DNA of 64,000 nucleotides from Melampsora larici-populina 98AG31 (GCF_000204055.1 NW_006768772.1:772126-836125); one strand, 5' to 3'; positions 33,819 to 46,073 are shown, counted from the first letter of the stretch. Translations and numbers: made by a program. The notes: generated from the sequence alone by a model not told the origin.

Positions 33819-34039
33819 GGGGGCTCAAGTCAAAATATTTGCGACCTTTTCTTAAAAAATTGGGGAAAGTTTCTTATGGTACCGTGCTGTAAAAACGTTT
33901 CCCAATTTGTAAAAAAGGACGGTAAAATTTTTGTTTTGGATCTCCTTCTCAGCAATAAATTTACACAAATTTGTGTAAAACAAAATTGGGAAAAGTTTTT
34001 TGCGATAAAAGTAGTAAAATTTTTTGACCTGAACCCCCC
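33819..34039. mobile_element. Harbinger/Tourist-type MITE, copy 2
   Basis: A shorter relative of the 19704-19982 element, same left TIR GGGGGCTCAAGTC, with a mutated right TIR (GACCTGAACCCCCC) and TAA on both flanks (33816-33818, 34040-34042). The 58-bp size difference lies in the centre. It is nested inside the Tc1-type element. Confidence 0.8.
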
Positions 34040-34381
34040 TAATGTGCAGTTGGATGCTGATGGTGGTTATGGCCTGCAGAGGCTGGATTCCTACCTCAGG
34101 TGTAAGCAACATAATTTTTTTCCCTTGACTTTTTGACATATTCCTACCTCTTCAATAAGGCACATTTACTAGATTTTTTTGAAATTTTCTCAAATTCCTA
34201 CCCAGAAGATTAGGACGCTTTTTGCCCAAAAAGGCCAATTCCTACATACCCAATAAGCCGGGTATATAGGGGCTCTCCAGGGTCCTGCCCGGGCACTCAA
34301 GTTCTGGCCGATGCTGGCCCTCGCACGGACCATGCCTCGATTTTGAAAACTTCAGGATTTCATCCTTTATGGAATTTACTG

Positions 34382-35270
34382 TACTAAAAAATGACTTGTG
34401 TCCAAAAAGAAAGCTTTCTTTAGACCACAAATACCTCAAAACTCTAATTAGTTGTCAATCAAAACTCGCATTTCCCTTAAGTAGCTCTTTTGAACATCCC
34501 CAAAAACCTATGCTTCATTCTAACTTTGTGATCAGAAAACCTAGGAGGTTATATTGGAACTCATCATGGATTCCTACCTAATTGGATCTTTAGAGCCCAA
34601 AAACCATGAATGATTATATTTAAATCTAGCAGACCTTTATAAATTCAACATTATTGAAAAATATTTTGCAGTGTGCACCTTGTTTAATCAAACACAAGAT
34701 CAAACCACTCTCTATGAATCTATCCTATCTCAAGACTAGTCTAATACCTCACACAAGTACTCTTGACCCTCTCAAATCCAGTTTCTTGAAACCATTTCTA
34801 TCCAATGACTCTTCTAGTTGATCCACTTTGGTTCAAGCCTAATAAAAACAAAAAAATCTTTTTTTTACTTGAAAAGAATCATTTTGTTTTCTGTCTTGAT
34901 TTTTTTTTGATGACATATATACATTGTATGACGTATATATATATCAAAAGAAAAAAAACTTTCAAAACAATATATAAAAACATCAAAAAAGAAAAAAAAT
35001 CAAAAGGTTTATGATTACAAACAAAATAAATAAATCACACACATCACACATGAAATGAAAAAAAAACCAAAGCCACCCCAAAAAAGAATAAGTAGAAACA
35101 AAGAAGTGTACTTGATCTCATCAAACAAAAAAAAGATAGGGAAATGTGATGTATTGAGACAAAATGGAAAAAAAAAGAAAAAAAAAGATGATCAATATAC
35201 AAGTTTAAAAATTTTCTCTTTACACCAACCAAAACTACCCAACCAACGAACAAACGTCAAAAAGACCACA
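34382..35270. other. Intergenic, A/T-rich
   Basis: No supported gene. Long A runs on the plus strand at 34840-35200 lie downstream of the Ser/Pro/His-rich gene. Confidence 0.3.
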
Positions 35271-35498
35271 TCAATCTTCAAAAGTACTTCTCACGACATT
35301 CTGATTTGAATTCGCAAGATCATATCCGATCATGTTCACTTCCGATTTATTTCTAGAATGATGAAACGGTAATCTAGATCTAGAAGTGGACAAACACCTT
35401 AACCTATTCATCCCACTACTACTAACACCACCCTTCTCCTCTTTCCTAGAAGAGTTTGAAAACATATCTTTAAAAAGCGATCGATCGATGATTTTCTT

Positions 35499-35540
<42 letters not shown>

Positions 35541-38341
35541 GTTTGAAGCAGAAGGTAAACCAGCAAACTTAAACCGATCAGGTGATGGTGGTGGTGAAGG
35601 AATGTTTGATAAGTTTAAAGGTGATGGCACAATCGGTTTAGAAATCGAAAACTCTAATGTAGGTTGAGATCTTTGTCTTCTCAAGGTTCTAGTGATCGGT
35701 ACGAGTTTCATGGAAGGTAATGGTGGTAGTGGTAATGAAGGTAATGGTGGTGGTGGTGGTGGACATGGTCGGATTGGAGGTTTTGGAAACTCCAAAAGAG
35801 TTGAATGGGTTCTGAAATCTAAACTAGGTCGAGGTTTAAGTGCTGGATGATCTTTTGGAATTTCTGGTAATGAGCTTGTAGGTGGTGAATATCTTTGTCT
35901 TGGTACAGATGCACTTGCACTTCTTTTTCTTCGTGTGATGACTTTCTCCGGTATAGGTGGGTTGTTAGTACTAGGTACTGATGCTTGAGAAATCACACTA
36001 GAGACTCTAGAGTGTTGGATTTTACCATGGATACCAGGTGGTGCTGATTGTGCTTTGAGTACTCGACTTTCATTAGCTTCTTTAGATCTTGATGAACTAA
36101 TCGGTTCAAAAGCTGGATGATAGGCTTCAATATTCGATGTAGCGTTGGTGATACTGCTTGTATAACTACAGGCTCGTTGACTATCAGCAATCGAACCACT
36201 TGAAGAAGTAGATGGATGAGGTGCATGTCGAAACCGTTGAGATCCTCTGCGACTGTGCCTAGGTTTATGAGTTGGATGTGACGATAAGTTGAGATTGGGA
36301 GTGAACGATATGGGAATTTCACCCGATACAAGAAGTGGACTTTGACTTGGTTTAGCTTGACGTCTAGTATGTTGAGATCCTAACGGTATAAGTGGCTTAG
36401 TAGACGGTAAAGACGATGCAACCCAGCTGTCATCAATCAATTCCCGTGCTTCATTCATTTCATCTGTTTGATGAAGATGAAGTGCATCTAGAGACGCATT
36501 GAGAGGTTCGATGGATGAAGTTTTGACCGAACTTGCAAGTGAATGCATCATAGTGTCATTAGGAGTAGCCACTTCGAGTTCACTACCAGTACTTTCGCCT
36601 GACAAATAACGTGGTCGAGTTAAAGAGCTTGATGGATTAGAAAGGTTCATACTCAATTGGCTTGATGTTGAAAGTGTAGCCGAAAGTCGAGCATCTTGAG
36701 ATTGATGAAATCCTTCTAGATCATGAGAATCCTCAAGAGAGTCGGTATCATTGCCAAAGATGGCACTAAGACTGATTTCACTACTCGCAGTACTATCACG
36801 CCTTGACTCGTTTGATTGAAGATTTGATGGAAGTTTGTGTAAAGCAGTACGTGCCGTGTCGACAGGATTGTTCAATGGATCTGGATGAATTGGCGGTATA
36901 CCAGTAGATATTTGGCTGATGAGTTCTCGAGGGGCTGGGACTGAGGGACGTCTGGGTTTAGGCGTTGCCATACTTTCTCGTAATTCGGATGCGATGCCCC
37001 TAGGAGTGTTAACTTGTAGTATAGGACCTGTGAGTGCAATAAAATGATGAGTATACTGAAGAATGTGATAATCAACACAGAGGTGAACGTACTTAGGTTG
37101 ATGTTCCGTTTTGATGAAGAAGGTTGTAATTCGTTTGAAAGAGTAGAATAAGTTGAATGAGGTTTGGCTTTAAAGGAAGGAAAGCTAGTAGTAGACATCG
37201 AATCGAATTGTTGAGGAATAGGAGATGAAGATTGACTACTTGGATTCACATCTAAAGGAAATTCAATCTTTTCACCTAATTCTTGTTCTAATTCTTCCCA
37301 TAATTGACGTGAAACTAAATCTTTATGTGAATCAGATGATGATTCAGATGAATTTACATTTCCACTTTCATAGGGGTCGTTTTGATTTAGTGAAACTTCT
37401 GAAAATGAATGGTGATGATGATGATGATGACGAGTTGGTGGATAGGGTCTTTCCGAATCCATCGAAGTAGAGTTAGAATTTGGAAGTGTCGAAAGTGAGC
37501 GAATCCTAGGTGTTTTTAAACGTTGATAATGGCTTGGATCAGGCTGCGGCGATGGCAAGTGATGTATTTGACTATTGGGCGCAGTGTCAATCTTAGTGAT
37601 ACATGAAACTGAGGCTGTGTCGGATGGATGCGGATGATGACGATGGAACCGCAGTGGTGCTAATGATGATTGAGCGAGAGTCTGAAGGGAAAATGTAAGA
37701 GAAAGTACATAATAATCAATTAAAGACTGAATGATTCTTTTTGGAAAAGGGTGAGATGATTCAGATTCGCAAAAATCAAATGGCGGAAATGCGAGAATCG
37801 CCACAGGCTAATTGCTTGCTGAAACGTATTTGATATTTTACGGGGTGGGAATTGAGCTAGAGCTGAAAGGTATAAAAAAGGGAAAAAAATAATTGGGTAG
37901 AGCCAGGGGAAGATGACATACCGTTGAAGTAGTTGAATGGTCTGGGAGGGTGATGATAGGGGTACTCAAGCTAAGATTTCGAAAATGCGATCTAATTGAG
38001 CGAGAAGGACGGTTGAGGGGTTGCAAGGTGAGCCTCTTCAAATGAGACAAGGATAAATGTCGGTAAGTTGGGTTTGTTGGTGGTGGTGGTTGTAGTTGTG
38101 GTTGTAGTTGTGGTTGTCGTTGGGATTGAGGATTTAATTTTGTAGTAGACGTTGGGACTTCTTGCAAGATAGAAGTTGAAAGTCTTGAAGGAAGATGATG
38201 ATGATTTTGACTAAATTTTGAATAATGAGATGAAGCTGTTACAATCGGAAATTTAAATTCAGGTTTCGCCATCTTCTCCTCATCTTGGACTATGAGATCA
38301 TATCTCGGATTGAATGATTGACCGCCGACGTTTTGCGGCAT
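35271..38341 (-). CDS. Ser/Pro-rich disordered protein with 14-His run, unknown
   Basis: CDS complement(35271..37027, 37093..37681, 37922..38341), 921 residues, three exons in phase. The protein is low-complexity: Ser/Pro-rich throughout, with Gln/Pro repeats in exon 1 (QLQPQLQPPPP), a six-to-seven-His block in exon 2 (RHHHHHHHSF), a proline run (CPPPPPPLPSLPLPPLPS) and a 14-residue His tract near residue 845. There are several basic SRR/RRQRS-type motifs. No catalytic domain is recognised. Poly-His and poly-Pro tracts are common in nuclear or SH3/WW-binding proteins, but this is inference. The regular codon pattern across all exons and clean splice phases support a real gene. Confidence 0.75.
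35498..35540. repeat. Trinucleotide microsatellite (ATG/CAT) coding for poly-His
   Basis: About 14 uninterrupted ATG/GAT-phase repeats on plus encode the His tract on minus. Its length is likely polymorphic between isolates. Confidence 0.95.
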
Positions 38342-40073
38342 GTTCTGAGCCGTGTACTGATCCTTAGACCGAAACTGAAAGTAAGAAAGCGGTTATACTT
38401 TAGATGGCAAGTGAGTATGAGGAGCTGTATAGCCTAGCTGATCGAGTCTGAAGCTGAATTTTAGAAAGTTTCAGGTATGTTTGAAGTGTGATGCGATGAT
38501 AGCACAAGACGATTTCGTGAAAGAATCGGAATGACGAGCTGAGCGGAATGAAACACGTCTGATGAGTTAGCTTGGCGGGAACTGGACTAGATATATAGAT
38601 ATGGGCTATGTTGAGAAGGCTATGTTGGTGGCTAGAAAGTCCTAGTGAAGGGTCTAAGATAAAATCAAGTGATTCTCCTCGTCATGTTGAAGAAAAAAAG
38701 AAATGGGAATGATTGAAGGGAGAGTAAAGTTGATAGGAGGGGTGTGATGAGGGTTCAGTTACAAATTACGTAGGATATTGATGGATGGATAATTTCAAGA
38801 TGTGCGAATACGTGATGGGGAAGTTTGACAGGTGTTCTGAGATGCTTGATGATAAAGATTGTTCTCAATGAGCTTTGATTCTTGATCTTGTATTTCTAGA
38901 TTATTAAGATAATTAATAATTTATCACACTTGGAATAATTTGGTTAAATAAATGAAGGCCAAGGTGCGCAGAACTCGACGCTTAGGTAAACTCAGGGTCT
39001 GTTCGCGGGCGCATCGAGGATAGAACGGATTTGGGTGATTGATTGATTTTGTAGTCTAGAATTCTTAGATTGAACTTTTTATGTTTGTTGATTGATGATT
39101 GATGTGCTAAAATTATAGTGATTTTGATGGGTGAATGATGGTGAATGATGGGTGTACTGTGGTGTGATCGATTAGTTCAATGGTGGATGCTTTGATGGTT
39201 ACCGACATTTATCGAGGAGATAGTCTTGGATGTTAATCTGATTTGGATTAGCCACTGGCACCAATCAAATCTTCATCCAAATCTCGATTATCAACACCTA
39301 TCTACATACAAACGCGGTCTTTCGTTTCTGTTTTGTGGAGTTTCCTTCCCGCGAGGTCAGGGTGGAGGTGAACGGTCGCCTTTAGAGTGACTTTGACCAT
39401 GCAAAATGTTCCGAGGGTATCCAGGCGTAGGCGGCGTATGTAGGCGGCGTCCCCTAGGTAGCCTCAACAAATGTCTTGCAAAGTGTTCAAGAGGCTTTCA
39501 AATTATTTCACTTTCTTTCATTCTTGAGTCTTCTTCAAATCATCAACCCTGGCATCTCCCTTGATGAACTTTGTCCTCTCAATAATCCACCAAGCACCTC
39601 GAGACCTACCAATTTCGAGACTGCTCAGGACTGCTCAGGACGGATCCCATTGAAAATGCGATGATCATTTGTTGGAGGTGATCGATATTACCACATGATT
39701 TTCAACAAGATGATGTGTTATCACATGTTGTATGCGTATATACCAAAATCATCTCTAAATCTCATCTTCCCTCATCACAAATGATATGTATCTACAAATT
39801 ACACCAATCAACTCATAACAAATTGCTTCATCTCTAAACATTTTCTAATAAATGAAATCATTTCAATTTAACAACTTTGATTTCCATTCATCCAAGACTA
39901 TAAATTCTCATATTTCTAATCAACTTTCAAAGTGATACATGTAAGTATTTTGATTTTCAAATCTTGGTTTTATAGCTGAAAAATTTATGAATCAAAATGT
40001 TTCCTGAAGTCACGTCCCTTACTTTTTTTTTGCTCTTTTCATATTTGAAGTCATTTTTAGCGTTGTCTATAGA
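38342..40073. other. Intergenic
   Basis: No supported gene. It would include the 5' leader and promoter of the minus-strand gene ending at 38341. GGCGTAGGCGGCGTATGTAGGCGGCG-like direct repeats occur at 39425-39450. Confidence 0.3.
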
Positions 40074-40623
40074 TCAAGGAATCTTTAGGGAACTAAGAAA
40101 CGATGCTATCATAAGTTTGAACCTTGTGATTTCAGAATCCATGACGTAGTATATGTTAGGTGGTAATAGTATTGATACGGTTTTATCCGAGGAGTTAATC
40201 CAGGGATACGGGATGGTCCGATTTCCGAGTGGATCCATAAGCACAGGCTTGCATCGATCATCGCACCTCGGGCTATGTTTGTAGAGAGAGAAAATACCCC
40301 GTAAGAAAGATGAGAATTCCATCGGTGTGGGTATTCCATTGACCGGAACGATGTGATTTAGCGCTGTATGAGCATCGTGCGCGTGTAGAGCAATCATTGG
40401 ATAAGGGGCTATGTGGAGCTTTGTCACAATCCTGCTGAGGTAAGCTTAAAGTAAACCTATCATAAAGTGATTGTAGAGATGCGTGATTACACATTTCAAA
40501 GTACGATTCACAAGAAAAACCTTGACAATAATTTGAATACAAGAGGAAAACGGTCTGGAACGACTTGAAGGCTTCTGGATAAATCAAATGTTGAAGACCT
40601 TGACAAATTTCCAGGGAAACCAT
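40074..40623 (-). CDS. Hypothetical two-exon protein
   Basis: Proposed CDS complement(40074..40431, 40493..40623), 162 residues, joined by a 61-bp intron (AAAT|GTGTAATC to CAG|G). Its phase links two long open frames into one. The protein contains several Cys (YCQGFSCESYF, SPRCDDRCKPVL) and no recognised domain. The start was placed at the first ATG (40623). It is adjacent to broken F-box-like copies but shows no similarity to them. It may itself be a fragment. Confidence 0.4.
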
Positions 40624-40859
40624 CAAACCATCGATTTTTAAACACAAGAGAAGAAAACCAAAATAAAACTGATGAACGAATCAAAAAGATTACCGATCGA
40701 TATTATACATCAAATCTTTATAAACCGATTAAACAAAGCTTTCGATTAAGATCGATTTCTTAAGCTTGGTCTAAAGCTGTTATTACCATTTTATTTTAAA
40801 CCGGTTTGAATAAATCATTCAAGATGTACAAAGGGGTTTTTAGATAAATGGAAATGAAC

Positions 40860-41295
40860 AACTTTGGTATTCATAAGAAGACGAAAATAAAGAAGAAGAA
40901 GATGCTAGTAAGTTATCAAAAGAAGATGGTAAGTTTTCACTTGACCTTTTGATATGAGTATGATGAAAGATTAACCATGATTGTTTTTGATTTTATTTTT
41001 GTTAGCTACAAAAAGAATCAACTCCAGTTTCAATGAACCAGTTACAAACAAAATTGATCGACCTATTCGATAGCAACCTAAAAACTCTAGACCTCACCTT
41101 TGTCAGTTAACTTCCATGGGTGTGTCATGTTATGGATGAAATGACCTGTGATGAAATTATGGTCTGTCAAAGATTTCTTATTCTTATTCCACATAAAGAA
41201 TTCTAAGATTATAAAGGTTTTTTATAAACTCTCACTGATTTATCTGATTGATTCTTAGGAATTGGATTATAAGCTTAATGGTCCCATGAAATAGA
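40860..41295 (+). pseudogene. F-box-like pseudogene, internally deleted
   Basis: The plus strand reproduces parts of the gene at 7524-8983: the exon-1 end (EEEDASKLSKEDG then GTAAGT), the intron acceptor with ACAAAAAGAATCAACTCC (one extra A, causing a frameshift), a stretch like NQLQTKLIDLFDSNLKTLDLTFVS, then a stop. After a large deletion comes CHVMDEMTCDEIM, an intron, and ELDYKLNGPMK plus TAG. The order and orientation are collinear with the intact gene, so this is a decayed duplicate missing most of exon 2. Confidence 0.75.
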
Positions 41296-41890
41296 TCACA
41301 AGTTTTTCTTATCAAAACTCTTCAAGAATTGATTGCGCTTCTTTATAATCTTTTTACAATACACACTTGGCAAATTTACAAAATAAATATAATAATAGTT
41401 TATCAGGATATCCGCTGGAGATGTTGAGTTTTTCAAGCATAGGTATGGCTACACTCTGATCAAGTGTCAATTAACACTTATTGAACTTTTTTCTATACAT
41501 GATAAACTTGAAGGTTTAGATGAAGTGTTTGAAGTTTATGGAATTCAATGTCATGTTATGGATGGAATGACCTGTGATGAAATCATGGTGCGTTGAAGAT
41601 TTCCTATTCTCATTCCACATGAAGAAGTCTAAGATTATAATCAAGTTTTTCATAAACTCTCACTGATTTATCTGATTGATTCTTAGGAATTGGATTATAG
41701 GCTTAATGGACCCATGAAATAGATCACAAGTTTCTCTTGTCAAAACTTCTCAAGAATTGATTGCGCTTCTTTATAATCTTTTTACAATACACACTTGACA
41801 AATTTACAAAATAAATATAACAATAGTTTTTCAGAATATCCGTTGGAGATGTCGAGTTTTTCAAGCATGGGTATGGTTACACTGATTAAG
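41123..41890. repeat. Tandem duplication of the F-box pseudogene 3' end
   Basis: Unit 1 (about 41123-41450) and unit 2 (about 41549-41890), offset 426 bp, both contain TGTCATGTTATGGATG, GATTCTTAGGAATTGGATTA and TTTTTCAAGCAT. Confidence 0.8.
41510..41732 (+). pseudogene. Second F-box-like 3'-end fragment
   Basis: It encodes LDEVFEVYGIQCHVMDGMTCDEIM, then a GTGCGT donor, an intron and the acceptor TTCTTAG followed by ELDY. The next codon is TAG (TATAGG in place of TATAAG), so even the micro-exon is broken. It lies in the second tandem unit. Confidence 0.65.
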
Positions 41891-42685
41891 TTGAGTTGAA
41901 CAGACATTTGTTGTATGATCAACTGAAAACACCAACTTGTGATGTGAACTTTGTTTAATACATTTTGAGTCTGTCAAATATACAAGATAATTCCAACTAC
42001 AATTTCTGGAGGTCTTTGTCATTGGGACCATTACAAGAGTTTTAAGTCTGGGGATGGATGGACTCATGCCAAGACTGATTGAACAATTCAACAAATTGAA
42101 AACCTCATCAAATGACCTTGTTGTGAAATTCAACTTTGTGCTCTCAATGAGATTTGATGACCACCACTCAAGTACCAGATCTGCATTGGAGTATGATATT
42201 TGTGAACAATGAATTCGGATACTTTGAGAAAACCAATGATAAAAAATCAATTCAAACCTCCTGAGTCCTCTTAAAGATGGTAATGGGTCTGACCCTTACA
42301 AAGTGACAAGGGAAACAATGATAATGGAAAACCCCAAAACTAATGTGACATCTTTGATGCTTCTAGGCAAGCTTCCCCCTTAGGCCTATGTATCAAGGGG
42401 CCAGCTTGAAGCAAAGTTTAATCTCGTACCTGGCTCTCACTCCATATTTTGGTGGAGATCTGTTCCAGGTGTGAGGACTTCTTGAAGTTGAAGTTTTTGA
42501 TATCTTTCAACTCATTTTCTAAAAAAAAAGTGTACAAAGGGGAGCTCTTCCACAGAATCAATTGGTATGGGTAAGACATCTTAAGCAAACAAAGGAATAG
42601 TACAAGAAAAGTTCCAATCTATACTTTTGTTTCCACACAAGCACCCAACTTCAAGCGTCTATCCAGTTCTCCTGAGTAGATTTAC

Positions 42686-44064
42686 TCATTCCATTGGCCC
42701 ATTAAGCTCGAGGTCTAACTCCTGTGGATCAAGTACAAAAATGGTGATACCAAATCAGATTTTTTCTTTGAATATCAACTTACATATGATGTCAGAGCAG
42801 TTAGACGTACCAAAATTTCTTCATAATTCAACTGACGCATAAAATGAGATTGTATACCAAAACGTTCCAAAGCGCCGATCAATGCTTCATCCGGTATACT
42901 GTTATCCGGGAGACCTGTGAAAACGATGTGTTTAAAATTAGGTGATTTAATTAGATCATCTTCACCTAGATTTTCCAAAGCCAAATTCCAATAAGGCCTT
43001 GCATTGGTATAATCAGTAACCAAAGTTCGAACATTCAAAAAGATTGGCCATAGAAGCCAATCAAGATTGAAATCTTTCAATGGCCAAAAAATGTTTCGCA
43101 TCACGCTAAGTTTTGGAAATGTGACATTAGATATAACTTCTGGAATGTTTTCAGGAAGTTCATCTATAAAAAGACATTGAAGGGTTTCTTGAGTTTCTTC
43201 GATCGCCATTCCTACGTGGTCTTGTCCATTATATGATACATATTCGATCACTTTTAAACTATCTTTTACAGTTTCGATGAAATCATGGAGTGCATTTATA
43301 TTATAAATAGAGTATAAAAACCATAAATGTTTTAATTTTGATAAAGCTTGAGGTTCTAATACCAAAGTTCCGAGATGTGTAAAGTAAATTGATAACGATT
43401 CCAAGTTCGGAGCAGCGTTTAATAACTCAGAAAGCGAAGCCATGTCGGCCATACTTCCTTCTGGCATATCATCAGTCATTTGAATATTCAATTTCTTAAG
43501 ACATTTGATCTTTTTAATGGCTTTTATCATGTTGGATGAAAAGCCCACTGAGTTAATAAACTTGAAGTTCAACTCAGTCAAGTTTTTCCCAAATGATTCA
43601 ATCACTTCTGCCGCTTGATACAAGAAGACAGAAGAGGATCTCGGATTCAGGCTTCCGGATTGATTTACTGCTCGTCCGGCTCGAGTCTCTCTATTTGAGT
43701 TTCTAAATTGCAATATATTGCAAAATAGGTTTTCAATGGACAGTCGCTTAACAGGAGATGTTGAGTTTACGGTGGAATTTGTCCAGTCTCTGAGTAAAAG
43801 GTTGACGCTTCTTGCTGAAGTCAAACGAATTGAATGGAACACAAAAGGGATAACAGCAAAAGCCCAATTCTTAGAAATCAAGCGCAAGTTGAGAAGCTTT
43901 CTGGTTTCAGATGGGTGAATGAATGGTTCGGCGGCACTGTTCATCGGATCTGAGGGAGTCATCGCTGGTTGGGCTGCGAATATTTTCACAATCATAGTTA
44001 CGATTTCGACTGGAAGGTATCCAGGGACAAGTTTGATGTTTGTTTGAGATGATTGATTGGGCAT
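42686..44064 (-). CDS. F-box-like / LRR-like family protein, copy 2
   Basis: CDS complement(42686..42721, 42811..44064), 429 residues. The start was placed at MPNQSSQTNIKL because the paralogue at 59698 starts at the same place; an upstream in-frame ATG (44190) would add 42 residues. The N-terminal F-box-like segment is LVPGYLPVEIVTMIVKIFA, followed by LNLRLISKNWAFAVIPFVF. Leucine-rich-like repeats follow (LTELNFKFI, LKKLNIQMT, LESLSIYFTHL, LKHLWFLY) and the HIVFTG block. The 36-bp last exon encodes ELDLELNGPME. The donor is GTACGT. A Ty3 element is inserted 275 bp upstream of the ATG, which may affect expression. Confidence 0.82.
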
Positions 44065-44915
44065 TTTGATTTGTGTGTAGTGAGATGAAGAGTTTTGATT
44101 GAAAGGATTGATGAAGAAAATGTCGATGGGAGCGAGCTGAAGTGACATATGTCTGACGATTTTGTACTCGATTCCCTGAGCGAGTCTCATCCCGCTGCTC
44201 CATCAGCGTCTCGATTCTTGCATTGTTTGGATCTTGACTTGCCATGCTTTCTCCCAAAGCTTTTGTTGTTCTCTTTTGAGGATTTGACCAGTGTGGCTCA
44301 CTCTCTCCAAAAGCACAATAAAAATTTTGACAGGCATGTGTGATTCTTACAGGTTTCAAGTGCTTTAGAAATTGTAAGTGAAGTTACTTGAGGATTCATT
44401 TCGGTGAGAAATGGATCCGCTTATAAGTGTTTTCGAAAAACACTACAATCCGTAAAAGGAAATACAACGTATGGTATTTACAACGTGAGGATTCAGCTTT
44501 GAGAATCCGAGTTTGGAAAAGATATGAGTCGAGGGATTTAAACATCAATCCCTAATTAGGAAACAAGGTTTTATTACTTTTGCTAAAATGCTTGGCCCAA
44601 TCGAGAAAAAATAAAAATAAAATTCACCACAGCAGTCACAACGCAGCAGAGAGAAAAAAGTTTTAAAGGGTGCTGTCTCTTCAGCTGTGGTGCGAGTCGT
44701 CACCTCCCTCCCATTCCGCTGCTCTATCACCCACCTCTATATAGTCTCTAGTTCACCATCACCTTGCCACCTCTTTCTTTGCACACTCTTGCAAGATGGG
44801 CTTGTGAAACTATTGAAACTATTGGTAAGTCACTCTACGTGTTACGTTATAAATGCCTCTTATTCATTTCCTCTTGGTGTGCTTTCTAACAACCTTTTCA
44901 TATGGTTTGATTCAG

Positions 44916-45047
44916 ATGACCATCCTCACATCAACACAGTCCAATATCGGTGATCGGCTTGCCTGGCTTTTCCTCACCATCACCTCATCAGCTCTTCTTT
45001 CCCACGCTCTTGCAGCTCAACCAGGAAAGCAGTCATCTGATATGTGA
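44916..45047 (+). CDS. Possible small secreted peptide in TIR element
   Basis: A 43-residue frame begins with ATG directly after a good acceptor (TTGATTCAG). It encodes a hydrophobic segment resembling a signal peptide (WLFLTITSSALLSHALA, cleavage plausible before AQ) and a short tail, QPGKQSSDM. An upstream exon with a GTAAGT donor near 44825 could precede it, but has no ATG in frame. It may be a captured fragment. Confidence 0.3.
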   Translation: MTILTSTQSNIGDRLAWLFLTITSSALLSHALAAQPGKQSSDM

Positions 45048-45329
45048 AACTTCTCTCTACACTGTTCCTCATATATTGATAACGAGTATTTGTTAAGAAT
45101 TGAAAAAAGAAACGATATTGAAGCTTTTATGGAGCTCATAACTGCTATGCTAATCTGAGAAAAAGGGCAAGTTGAATAAGATGTATCTTACATATCTTCA
45201 ACTGGTCCAGTGCCGAGCTCTTCTGAATAACAAAAGTATGAGATTGAATATCTTATGAAAGATATTCAAAATGTGAGTGAGTTTTCAAGGTAAGTGAGAT
45301 TTTCAGAATAATCGATTGGTTATGAACAA

Positions 45330-45720
45330 TCTCAAAACCAATCAGTTTCCGGTTGATCCTGCTATGAGATCATCCTATGATTGCAAGTTTAACACAATCT
45401 CAGATCTCTTATGAGGGCAATAAAAGTTAAACTAAGAACTTATCGGGTTTGAACAAGTCATCCAAACCCATTCAATTTGTCTTTGGTCCTATGAACGAGA
45501 TGAAAAATGATATCAGTTTTCTCAAAGACATTCAAAATCCAAAGATCAACTGGTTTTGCTCGGTCAAAACCAATTGATCTTCCTTTGTTCCTATGGAAGA
45601 GATTGGAAACAATCTCGGCTCTCTGATGTAATCTAGAGACTGATTTTTTTAACAAGATCAAAATCAATTGATTTGCTTGTGATTCTATGAAGAAGATTGA
45701 AACGATCTCGATTTTCACAT
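45330..45720. repeat. Four diverged repeats of about 95-125 bp
   Basis: The motif AYCAATTGATTTxCxTxTGxTYCTATG followed by AAGATTGAAACGATCTC recurs near 45340, 45465, 45568 and 45663. Confidence 0.5.
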
Positions 45721-46073
45721 CAATCTTATCTAGAATTTCTTGATTCTGGTTCCTGTACAATGACATCTGCTCTAACTACAATTCATCTACTATGAACAAT
45801 CTAGCTTTGTAATTCAGATGTAAAGGTCTTATGAGCTGCCTTCTGGATCGGTTCAACTGGATTTGACCTAGATGATGAAACTTGTGATCTCCGGACATCA
45901 AACTTCAACGCATACTTCAAACTCGATCGGGTTCAACTCGGGACAGTGTGGTGGTAGGTATTGGAGGAGGATACCTAAAGATGATATTAGGGATTATCAG
46001 TAAGATGAACGAGATGCATTGAAGAGAGAAATGGGAGGAAATGAAGCAATCAAGTGTATCTTTTTGCTTACAG

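Larger units (their letters stand above)
28289..34381. mobile_element. Tc1/mariner-type element with cargo genes, 6.1 kb, TA target duplication
   Basis: The terminal inverted repeats at 28289-28382 and 34287-34381 begin CAGTAAATTCCATAAAGG and differ at very few positions. Both ends abut TA (28287-28288 and 34382-34383). Inside are an intact DDE transposase (minus), a four-exon gene of unknown function (plus) and a short gene next to the left TIR (minus). A third TIR-like block at 32845-32922 and a nested MITE at 33819-34039 show that the right part was rearranged. An alternative reading is a 4.6-kb element (28289 to about 32922) beside a second, partial copy. Confidence 0.72.

Noticed and set aside
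35993..36331. 112-codon minus frame inside the Ser/Pro-rich gene
   Set aside because: Out-of-frame shadow of the long exon.
44687..44953. 88-codon frame in the Pack-type element
   Set aside because: It has no ATG start; at most part of it could be an upstream exon.
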